DNA of 9,717 bases from Oscillospiraceae bacterium (lineage in GTDB: Bacteria > Bacillota > Clostridia > Oscillospirales > Oscillospiraceae), in the NCBI GenBank assembly GCA_017480395.1, contig JAFVAS010000247.1, positions 1 to 9,717 of the forward strand, in the 5' to 3' direction. Positions 1 through 6,542 of this stretch are shown here, in pieces. The first letter of the stretch is position 1. The number at the start of each line of letters is the position of its first letter. The translations under genes were made by a program, and so were the position numbers. The notes under the pieces are model-generated. The model was not told the DNA's origin. It saw only the letters and a program-made list of their open reading frames with translations, and made no database searches.

Positions 1-3000
1 GATGAGCTCCGTCTGGGTCAGCTTCACCAGCGCCTGGAACAGGTCGTCGTTGTAGATGTTCAGCCAGTCGGGCACATATTCGGGCAGCGGCTCGCCGTTC
101 TGCCTGGCCCGCTCGGTGTCGGCGCGGAAGGCGTCCAGGGAGCGCTCCCGCTCCTCCACGATGTGGTTCAGGAACAGCTTGAACTGGTTGTAGATCAGCC
201 GGCCAAAATACTCCGAGAGGTCGTCCCCGGTGAGGTAGCCGGTGAGATACTGCCGGATCTCGCTGAAGACGGTCATCATCAGGCGGCGGATCTCGTCCAC
301 CTGGTACTCATCCACCGGCTTGGACTTCTGCATCAGCAGGGCGATGTCGAAGATGGTGCGGGTGGGGTCGGTGTCCTCGGGACGGGGAAACTCGGGCAGC
401 TCGAAGTGCTCCAGCTTCCGGCGCAGCAGCGCGGCGTGGAGGGGCTTCTTGACGTTGCGCTCCTGGCGGATGACCTTCTCGATCTGCCGGTGGATGCGGG
501 CCACGTTCAGCGGGGAGATGGTCAGGGAGTCCAGCACCTCGTAGAGGTTGTCGCAGGGGGTGCCGTTGGAGACCACCATCTCGTCGCTGGTGCCGTCCTC
601 GAAGCGCAGGGAGTAGAGCTCCCGCTTCTTGTCGTTGACGAAGCGGATGGTGCCGGTCAGCAGGCCCCAGAACATGGCGGCCTGGATCTCATACTCCTGA
701 TCCCGCTCGCTGCCCTCGTCCAGGTCGGGCAGGGCGCTGATGACGTGCCAGTTGCGGTCGATATGGGGGGTGATGGCCAGGCTCTTGGTGGTGTCGGGGT
801 TGAGCTGGCTGATGAGCTCGAAGTATGCGGTATAGTACTCGCCGCCGGCCCGGTCATAGGTCTGGGCCTTTTTCGGGGGGGCGAACTTGCTGAGGTTGTT
901 GGCGCGCAGGCCGTAGATGGCCTGGTAGAAGACGATCATGTGCTTGTCGATGCTCTGATCGGCCACGCCGCCGAAGTTGCCCAGGTGCTCCTCCACAAAG
1001 GCCTTGTGGTCGGCGGGGGCGTTCTCGGTCAGCTCCACGCTGTAACAGGAGGCGGGGATGGTGCGGGGCTCGACGCCCATGGGGCTCTCGATGAAGGGCT
1101 TGCTGAGCACGCCGGCGGCGGCGATGATCTTGGCCGCGTAGATCTTCCAGGCGTTGTTGTCATAGCCCTCGCTGGCGTTCTCCAGCTCGAACTCCTTCTT
1201 CATGGCCTCCAGCACGTTCATGTCCACCTCGGAGCCGTACTCGGCCATGATCTGGCTGCGCCAGAAGGCCATGACGGAGCCGATGACCAGCTCGTCGTTC
1301 TCGTCCACCTGGGTGCCGTCGCCCTTGTCGTCGTAGATGTCCAGGAAGAACTGGTCGCTGGTGGGCTTCTTGTCCATCAGGGCATATTCCTTGCATCGGT
1401 TGAAGATCATCGCTGTCAGGCCGCCGGGCAGCTCCAGGCTGTCGCCCATGTAGACGACCTCCTCCTTCATGCCCCGCAGGCACTTCTTGGAGGCGCAGAC
1501 ATAGCGGGTGGGCTGGCCCTCGGTGTAGGCGTAGAGGTTCTCCAGGGTCTCCATCTCGTGGCCCACGTCCTCGATCTTGCGGTCCAGGATGGAGTAGAAC
1601 TTGTGCATGGCCTCGCACAGGCCGTCCACATAGGAGATGGCCTCCCGCAGCACCTCCCGCAGGACGTACTCGGTGCGGTACTGGGTGACCTGGCTGTAAA
1701 ACTCGCTGAACTGCTCGTCCAGGGTGGCCTTGGCCTGGCTGATGGCGCCCCGCTTGAAGAAGCGCTTGCGGCCGCTCATGTCCCGGAACTGGAGGTCGAT
1801 GTAGTCCTTCGCGTCCTCCTTCTTGTCCTCGGTGGCCTCGTCGTCGAAGGTCTCGGTCTCGAAGTCCTTGAACCACTGGTCGATGTTGCGCACCTTGGTC
1901 TCCTGCATCTTGATGCGGGCCTCCAGGGCGTAGTGCAGCTGATAGAGGAAGTAGCGCACGGCATTGGGGTGGGCGATGACGCCGGTGACCGCGTCCTTCA
2001 GCCAGGTCTCCAGGCGGAACTCGTCGCTGCCCCGGGTGTAGTCGGCGTCGTCGTGGAACAGGGAGTAGGCGATGGTTTTGGCGGACTCCTGGGCGGCGCG
2101 GAAGGCGGAGCCCTTGTAGACCTGCAGCTTGTTGTACCAGTCGCTGTACACCTGCTGGTATTTGTCCTTGGCGGCGCTGGCCACCACCTCCTCGCAGACG
2201 GTGCAGGCCTCGGCGGCCTCCATCACGTCCTTGCGGTTGGCGACGGCGGCGGCCTGGGCGTAGCGCACCAGGGCCAGCAGATACTGCTCCCAGCGGCTGC
2301 CCACGGCGAAGGAGCCCGTCTCATCCAGCACCATGCACTGGCGGCGCCCCGAGGCGTCGAAGGCGCGGTTGCTGTCCGCCCCGGCGTCCACGGTGGTGAT
2401 ATAGTGGCGCATCCGATCCAGCTTGGGCACGGACAGGCCCTTGCGGCGGGCCTTCTGGGTGGCGTCCCGCTCCTTGCGGAACTGGCTGTCCACCCGCAGC
2501 CAGTCGATGGACACGTTGTCCTTCAGCCAGCTCAGGGCCAGGTACTCCTTCACGTCCTCGATGGGGTAGATGATCATGGAGGAGCCCGCGCCGCAGTAGC
2601 GGTTGCGGCCGCCGGACTTGCACAGATCGCGGATCACGTTGTCCTCGGAGGAGTTGGAGCGCTTGCTGGTGGGGGCGATGGACTGGGCGTAGATGCAGCT
2701 GGCCGCGTGGTCGAGATAGTCGGCAAAGCTGTTCTGCTTGTTGCCGTCCATGTTCTGGGCGTCATAGAGGAAGCAGAAGTCCATGGGGGAGACGTTGTAG
2801 GCCTCGGACTCGTCGCTGCCCGCCCGGGGCACCACGAACTCCAGGTGATACTTGTCATCCAGGGAGCCATCCCCCTTCATCAGGAAGGCGTCCAGCTCCC
2901 GCAGGGCGGCGTAGGCGTTGGCCTTCAGGTTGTTGCGCTCCTCCTGGCCGTGGATGACCTCGTAGAACACCTCGGGCAGCATGAAGAAGCCCCGGATGAT

Positions 3001-3528
3001 AGCGGCGTTCTGCTGGAAGCGGGTGACCAGGTAGTTGCGGATGTACATGGCCACGGGCAGGATCAGGCCGGAGCCGGTGCCGCCGCAGAGGGAGCCCACC
3101 AGGATGACCCGCAGGGCCTGCATGGACGCCTCGCCGTTGAGCTTGTAGAGCTCCTCCACCGCCTCATGCAGCGGATTCATCTTGCCGGTCTTGATCGCGG
3201 TGTTCAGGGCCAGGCGGGAGATGGAGCGCACCTGCCCCGCGCCCTCGGAGAGGGTCTTGCGGTTCAGGATCTGGTTGACCGGGAACCAGTGATCCCGGGC
3301 ATAGGTGTCCTGATCCAGATACTGGCCCACAGTCTGCTTGGTGGAGGTCTGCACCACCTGGATCTCCGGCGTGCGCGCCCGGATGTCGTTGAGCTCGTTG
3401 ACGTCGGTGTCAAAGACGACGTAGCTCAGGTTCTTCTCCATATGGTGGCTCTTCGCGAGCAGGCGGACGCGCTGGACGATCTTGGAGCCGGTGCCGCCCA
3501 GACCAACGAGTAGGGTAGGTGCTGCCAT
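1..3528 (-). CDS. Giant tubulin/FtsZ-superfamily protein (tubulin-like, Tubulin_2 type), 3' end outside the window
   Basis: Reading the minus strand from ATG at 3528 gives 1176 sense codons without a stop, so the gene runs off the left edge. The start is firm: AGGAGG lies 8 bases upstream and an in-frame TAG lies just beyond it. The N terminus is MAAPTLLVGLGGTGSKIV, whose glycine-rich loop (residues 9-14) matches the first nucleotide-binding loop of FtsZ/tubulin. FDTD at 39-42 resembles the third loop. GSLCGGTGSG at 145-154 is the tubulin signature GGTGSG loop. GAGQVRSISRLALN (96-109), NLKANAYAALRELD (200-213) and RNRYCGAGSS (308-317) look like conserved segments of the large bacterial tubulin-like family, from memory. 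The GTPase-like part therefore covers roughly residues 1-340, followed by more than 830 residues I cannot assign, including an acidic stretch near 556-576. I could not place a canonical T7 catalytic loop, so nucleotide binding is likely but hydrolysis is uncertain. No signal peptide is seen; a cytoplasmic location is expected. It is the second gene of an operon with the upstream vWA membrane protein. Confidence 0.85.
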   Translation of the reverse strand, partial: MAAPTLLVGLGGTGSKIVQRVRLLAKSHHMEKNLSYVVFDTDVNELNDIRARTPEIQVVQTSTKQTVGQYLDQDTYARDHWFPVNQILNRKTLSEGAGQVRSISRLALNTAIKTGKMNPLHEAVEELYKLNGEASMQALRVILVGSLCGGTGSGLILPVAMYIRNYLVTRFQQNAAIIRGFFMLPEVFYEVIHGQEERNNLKANAYAALRELDAFLMKGDGSLDDKYHLEFVVPRAGSDESEAYNVSPMDFCFLYDAQNMDGNKQNSFADYLDHAASCIYAQSIAPTSKRSNSSEDNVIRDLCKSGGRNRYCGAGSSMIIYPIEDVKEYLALSWLKDNVSIDWLRVDSQFRKERDATQKARRKGLSVPKLDRMRHYITTVDAGADSNRAFDASGRRQCMVLDETGSFAVGSRWEQYLLALVRYAQAAAVANRKDVMEAAEACTVCEEVVASAAKDKYQQVYSDWYNKLQVYKGSAFRAAQESAKTIAYSLFHDDADYTRGSDEFRLETWLKDAVTGVIAHPNAVRYFLYQLHYALEARIKMQETKVRNIDQWFKDFETETFDDEATEDKKEDAKDYIDLQFRDMSGRKRFFKRGAISQAKATLDEQFSEFYSQVTQYRTEYVLREVLREAISYVDGLCEAMHKFYSILDRKIEDVGHEMETLENLYAYTEGQPTRYVCASKKCLRGMKEEVVYMGDSLELPGGLTAMIFNRCKEYALMDKKPTSDQFFLDIYDDKGDGTQVDENDELVIGSVMAFWRSQIMAEYGSEVDMNVLEAMKKEFELENASEGYDNNAWKIYAAKIIAAAGVLSKPFIESPMGVEPRTIPASCYSVELTENAPADHKAFVEEHLGNFGGVADQSIDKHMIVFYQAIYGLRANNLSKFAPPKKAQTYDRAGGEYYTAYFELISQLNPDTTKSLAITPHIDRNWHVISALPDLDEGSERDQEYEIQAAMFWGLLTGTIRFVNDKKRELYSLRFEDGTSDEMVVSNGTPCDNLYEVLDSLTISPLNVARIHRQIEKVIRQERNVKKPLHAALLRRKLEHFELPEFPRPEDTDPTRTIFDIALLMQKSKPVDEYQVDEIRRLMMTVFSEIRQYLTGYLTGDDLSEYFGRLIYNQFKLFLNHIVEERERSLDAFRADTERARQNGEPLPEYVPDWLNIYNDDLFQALVKLTQTELI

Positions 3529-3536
3529 GATGAATT

Positions 3537-3542
3537 CCTCCT
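3537..3542 (-). promoter_or_regulatory. Ribosome binding site of the tubulin-like gene
   Basis: The minus strand carries a perfect AGGAGG here, 8 bases before the ATG at 3528. An in-frame TAG just upstream excludes an earlier start. The site is much stronger than that of the upstream vWA gene, which suggests that the tubulin-like protein may be made at a higher rate from the same message. Confidence 0.9.
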
Positions 3543-3582
3543 AATATCTGAATTGTTTTTTTATCGTGTTCTGGTCGGGCGC

Positions 3583-6126
3583 TCACACATGCGCCTTGCC
3601 GATGGGGTTGCCCATCCCGTCCAGGTTGTTCAGGGTGACGTGGGTGTATTTCTTCTTTTTCAGCGCCTTGGCGTCCACCCGCTTGCCGTTGAGGGTGACG
3701 TTGCTGCCGGTGTAGGACTCGCCGTTCACCACATAGAAGCTGCCGCTCCCCGCCGCCTTGATGGTCATGTCGGCGAAGGGGCAGTGCAGCGGGGCCACAT
3801 AGAAGCCCAGCTTCGCCCGCTGGGGCACATAGGGCAGCAGGTAGGTCAGCAGCACCCGCTTCTTCTTGACCTCCACCTTCTTGCCGGTGAAGACATCCTG
3901 GCAGTAGGGCTTGAGGCTGCGCCATTTGAGCTTCTTCTTGCCCAGATAGCCGATCAGCAGGAACAGGAAGACGGCCACGGCGATGATGGCGGCCAGGAAC
4001 CGGGCGATGATGTCCAGCAGGGACATGGTCTGCACCCGGAGGATGGCGTTGTCCGCCCCCTGGTAGACCAGCTCCCCGTCCTCCAGCACGCCGGTAACGG
4101 TGACGTTGAGCTCCACCACCTGATCCAGGTGCTTGAGGGAGAAGGTCACCGCCTCCACCGGGCTGGGCTGGAGCACCCAGGTGCCCTCCGCCTCGCCGGA
4201 GGAGATGATCCAGGTCAGCTTGTCGCCGTCCCCGGTCACCCCGGTGATATCCAGCTTCAGGTTCTTCCGCTGCTCCCGGGTCACCGGACTGTATGCCCCG
4301 GTGTACTCGTCCTTGGTGTAGATGTTCAGCAGCGCCCCCAGGCCGGAGGCGGTGTCCACCGCCGCGTCGGTGGAATCCTGGAGGGTGTCCTCATCCAGTA
4401 CGGCGGGGGTGAGGGAGCCGTCCTCCTGCTTCTCCGCCGTGGTGTTGAAGGTGCCCAGGTTGATGGGCTCGGCGGGGGGGATGATCTCCAGCCGCAGCTC
4501 AGAGGCCACATAGTCCGCAATGGTGAGGTTCGCGGTGGTCGTGCCGGAGCCCATCTGGTTATTGAGCTCATATTCCGCCGTCATGGTCAGCTCCACCGCG
4601 CCGGCGTCGGTGTCCTTCATGTCGGTGACGTAGTCGGGCCGCACCTCCCAGGTGCCGACCTCCGTCCCCTTGGACACCAGCCAGCGGACGCTGCGGTCGC
4701 TCTTGACGTGGAAGTTCTCGGCGCCGATGGCGTTCCACTCCGCCTCGGTGATGCGCTCCCCGGTGCCGTGGTTGGTGGCGGTGACCAGAACGGGGGCCGC
4801 CTGGGGCCCCAGGGCGGCGAGCTTATAGCCCTCGCCGGGCACCGAGACGGAGAGGTCGAGGCGGATGGGCTCGGGGTACACCGTGTACTCATGGTGGTTC
4901 TGCACCGTCACGTCCCCGGGCAGCACCGCCCAGGCGTCCAGCGACACCTCGCCCTGGTTCAGGTGGATGCGATCCACGCTCTCGTCGATCTGCTGGGTGG
5001 CGGCGCCGTTGGTCAGCTCGGCGTGGAACTGGGCCCCGTCCAGCAGGTCGGATTGGAGGCTCTCCCCGGTCAGGGGGTCCACAAAGGCCAGGCGGATGCC
5101 GTAGTCCCCCTCGTAGTGGGTCTCCCCCGCCGTGACCTCCACCCCATTGGCGTCGATGAGGCAGCAGTCGATGTCCGCCCCGGCGATGTAGTAGATCTCC
5201 ACATTGGAGGTGTTGGAGATGGCCAGCTCATAGGTTCCCTTGGGGTAGGGGCTGCCCTCCGGGGCGGTGTAGGTCTGCACCAGGCCGTGCAGCCCCGGGG
5301 CCACCACGGTGTTCTCCCCGGCGGGGATGTTGGCGTCGGTGACCAGCACCTCGTTGCTCTCGGTGGCCTTCAGCTCCGCGCCGTTGCCGCTCAGAGAGCC
5401 GATCTTGATGTTCTCCCCCTGGGCGAAGACCAGGATCTGCTTGACTGGGATATCGATGTCCAGCGTCATGGTGGTGCCGGAGGCGGCAATATGGCTGGCG
5501 GGCAGCACCTGCTGCTGGAAGATCATATTGGCAATGTCGGTGATCTGTCCCAAAATGTCGGCGCTGGAGTTGGCCTTAAAGGCGTGGAAGCTTCCCCCGG
5601 CGGAGGCGGACAGATCCTCCGCGGCGGAGTCGATGGCCAGATAGACCACCTGCAAGCCCTGCTCCGCGTAGCGCCGCAGGTCGGACGCCACCGGGGAGCC
5701 GCCGGGCTGGAACTGCCCGTCGGTGAGCACCACCAGCCAGCGCTCCGCCCCCGCGTCGGCGCGCAGCAGCGCGTCCGCCGCCGTCCCCACCGTGGCGAAG
5801 GGGGTGTTGCCCGTCTGCTGGGTGGCCGCCACCACCAGGGTGCGCACCCGGTCGTTCTGGCTCCCGGTGACGCCGGTGGGCGCGTTGCCGTAGTCGTGCA
5901 TGAAATAGACGTTCATCTCGTCCTGCTCCCCCAGCATGGTGGCAAAGACCTCCATGGCGTAGAGGGCCTGACTCCAGCGGCCCGTCTCCTCATACATGGA
6001 GCCGGAGTCGTCGTACACGATGTTGATGATCCGTCGGTTCCCCGCTGCGCTGGCCGAAAAGCCCCCCGGCACAATCAGAACAAACGCCAGCGCCAGGGCG
6101 CATAGCAGGCTGATCCATCGCTTCAA
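3583..6126 (-). CDS. Single-pass membrane vWA-domain protein with beta-rich ectodomain and cytoplasmic tail domain
   Basis: The 847-residue product starts at TTG (6126-6124); an in-frame TGA 6 bases upstream rules out an earlier start. Residues 1-28 form a signal peptide (KR, hydrophobic stretch, then SASAAG as likely cleavage region). Residues about 33-200 are a von Willebrand factor A domain with an intact metal-ion-dependent adhesion site: D39, S41 and S43 in DDSGSM, T108 in TGNTPF, and D136 in LTDGQF. Residues about 210-690 are beta-rich, probably several Ig-like modules; two look like tandem copies (about 421-540 and 545-680), each with a GTW motif followed by a proline two or three residues on. 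Residues 703-728 are one hydrophobic transmembrane helix followed by KKKLKWR, which places the N-terminal part outside and the last 120 residues inside. The tail (740-847) is basic; NVTLNGKRV at 809-817 faintly recalls the end of an FHA domain, but the usual FHA hallmarks are not visible. Its stop is 54 bases from the tubulin-like gene, so co-expression is likely. The ligand is unknown. The vWA assignment is firm; the receptor role is inference. Confidence 0.9.
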   Translation of the reverse strand: MKRWISLLCALALAFVLIVPGGFSASAAGNRRIINIVYDDSGSMYEETGRWSQALYAMEVFATMLGEQDEMNVYFMHDYGNAPTGVTGSQNDRVRTLVVAATQQTGNTPFATVGTAADALLRADAGAERWLVVLTDGQFQPGGSPVASDLRRYAEQGLQVVYLAIDSAAEDLSASAGGSFHAFKANSSADILGQITDIANMIFQQQVLPASHIAASGTTMTLDIDIPVKQILVFAQGENIKIGSLSGNGAELKATESNEVLVTDANIPAGENTVVAPGLHGLVQTYTAPEGSPYPKGTYELAISNTSNVEIYYIAGADIDCCLIDANGVEVTAGETHYEGDYGIRLAFVDPLTGESLQSDLLDGAQFHAELTNGAATQQIDESVDRIHLNQGEVSLDAWAVLPGDVTVQNHHEYTVYPEPIRLDLSVSVPGEGYKLAALGPQAAPVLVTATNHGTGERITEAEWNAIGAENFHVKSDRSVRWLVSKGTEVGTWEVRPDYVTDMKDTDAGAVELTMTAEYELNNQMGSGTTTANLTIADYVASELRLEIIPPAEPINLGTFNTTAEKQEDGSLTPAVLDEDTLQDSTDAAVDTASGLGALLNIYTKDEYTGAYSPVTREQRKNLKLDITGVTGDGDKLTWIISSGEAEGTWVLQPSPVEAVTFSLKHLDQVVELNVTVTGVLEDGELVYQGADNAILRVQTMSLLDIIARFLAAIIAVAVFLFLLIGYLGKKKLKWRSLKPYCQDVFTGKKVEVKKKRVLLTYLLPYVPQRAKLGFYVAPLHCPFADMTIKAAGSGSFYVVNGESYTGSNVTLNGKRVDAKALKKKKYTHVTLNNLDGMGNPIGKAHV

Positions 6127-6138
6127 ATCCGATCACGT

Positions 6139-6144
6139 CCCCTC
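6139..6144 (-). promoter_or_regulatory. Ribosome binding site of the vWA gene, directly beside a palindrome
   Basis: GAGGGG on the minus strand lies 12 bases before the TTG start at 6126, which is longer than the usual 5-9. It touches the end of the 26-bp palindrome at 6145-6170. Weak spacing together with a TTG start predicts modest translation initiation, possibly influenced by the neighbouring hairpin. No other purine-rich site is better placed. Confidence 0.6.
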
Positions 6145-6170
6145 TTCGCCCGGGCCGCGGCCCGGGCGAA
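6145..6170. repeat. Perfect 26-bp GC-rich palindrome in the leader of the vWA-tubulin operon
   Basis: The 26 bases are exactly self-complementary. Each half contains CCCGGG and the centre is CCGCGG. In the minus-strand transcript it would form a very stable hairpin in the 5' untranslated leader, about 30 bases after the predicted transcription start and immediately before the ribosome binding site. No T-run follows it on the minus strand, so it is not a standard terminator. It could be a translational control hairpin, an RNA-stabilising element or a dimeric repressor site; the sequence does not decide between these. Confidence 0.85.
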
Positions 6171-6207
6171 TCTATAAAAAATATGAACAAATTGAAAACA
6201 TACACTC

Positions 6208-6236
6208 ATTTTACAGAAAAGCGCATAACGCGTCAA
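6208..6236 (-). promoter_or_regulatory. Sigma-A-type promoter of the vWA-tubulin operon
   Basis: On the minus strand TTGACG (6236-6231) is separated by exactly 17 bases from TAAAAT (6213-6208). This is 5 of 6 matches to each consensus box at the optimal spacing, and it sits in a locally AT-rich patch within GC-rich DNA. Transcription would start near 6200, giving a leader of about 75 bases before the TTG start. No terminator or second promoter is visible between the two operon genes, so it probably drives both. Confidence 0.75.
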
Positions 6237-6474
6237 TGCTTTACCCGCCTCTTTTTTGTTTTTTCCGGCATTTTTCATCCCCCTTTCATCTTTCTTCGCG
6301 CCGGGCAAAAAGGTGATGAACTCCAACGGACTTTCGCCGCTTTTTTGACCCCGAAATCGCGCTCCGTCCAAATGGCTGCGCCCCGGAGACACCGCGCAAT
6401 CCCCGCAGCGATCCACTCCCCGGGCTGCCCCGGCCCCAAGCAGACGAAAAATCGCGCAGAATAGACGGCCGGGG

Positions 6475-6502
6475 TTGTAAAGATTCTTTTTTTCGGTAAA
6501 AT
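6475..6502 (+). promoter_or_regulatory. Probable sigma-A-type promoter of the M16C peptidase gene
   Basis: TTGTAA (6475-6480) and TAAAAT (6497-6502) are separated by 16 bases, one short of optimal, within an AT-rich patch. The leader would be about 35 bases long. A shifted alternative -10 (TATAAA at 6502-6507) is possible but leaves a spacer of 21. Confidence 0.55.
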
Positions 6503-6529
6503 ATAAAGTGGAATGATTTGATCCCCCGG

Positions 6530-6535
6530 AAGGAG
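6530..6535 (+). promoter_or_regulatory. Ribosome binding site of the M16C peptidase gene
   Basis: AAGGAG is 7 bases before the ATG at 6543. This strong, well-spaced site fixes the start of the peptidase gene, and the protein then begins as expected for the family. Confidence 0.85.
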
Positions 6536-6542
6536 CATCACT

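Larger units (their letters stand above)
6127..6542. other. Divergent intergenic region of 416 bases
   Basis: The region separates the minus-strand vWA gene from the plus-strand peptidase gene. It holds the operon promoter and leader palindrome on the left and the peptidase promoter and ribosome binding site on the right. The two promoters are about 240 bases apart and do not overlap. In the stretch from about 6240 to 6470 I see T-rich runs and GC-rich sequence but no convincing gene, RNA or repeat. Short open frames here lack well-spaced ribosome binding sites tied to a promoter. Confidence 0.7.

Noticed and set aside
163..3513. Plus-strand open frame of 1116 codons over the tubulin-like gene
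   Set aside because: It is exactly antisense and in register with the real gene. Its translation is a low-complexity mix of L, V, G, H, D and Q with no motif, and it has no ribosome binding site, whereas the minus strand has AGGAGG and clear tubulin-family loops.
3410..3925. Minus-strand frame bridging the end of the vWA gene and the start of the tubulin-like gene
   Set aside because: It is out of frame with both strongly supported genes, has no recognisable domain, and overlaps the clear AGGAGG-ATG start.
3553..6105. Plus-strand open frame of 850 codons over the vWA gene
   Set aside because: It is in-register antisense to a protein with a signal peptide, MIDAS residues and a membrane helix. 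Its own translation is compositionally biased and motif-free.
6233..6271. Minus-strand 12-codon frame (MPEKTKKRRVKH) behind a purine-rich stretch, ending at the operon -35 box; possible leader peptide
   Set aside because: The purine-rich site is at a plausible distance, but the frame lies upstream of the predicted transcription start, no other promoter is evident, and such a short frame can occur by chance.
6344..6372. TTGACC followed after 17 bases by CCAAAT as a second plus-strand promoter
   Set aside because: The -10 box is poor and the surroundings are GC-rich. The promoter at 6475-6502 is closer to the gene and fits better.
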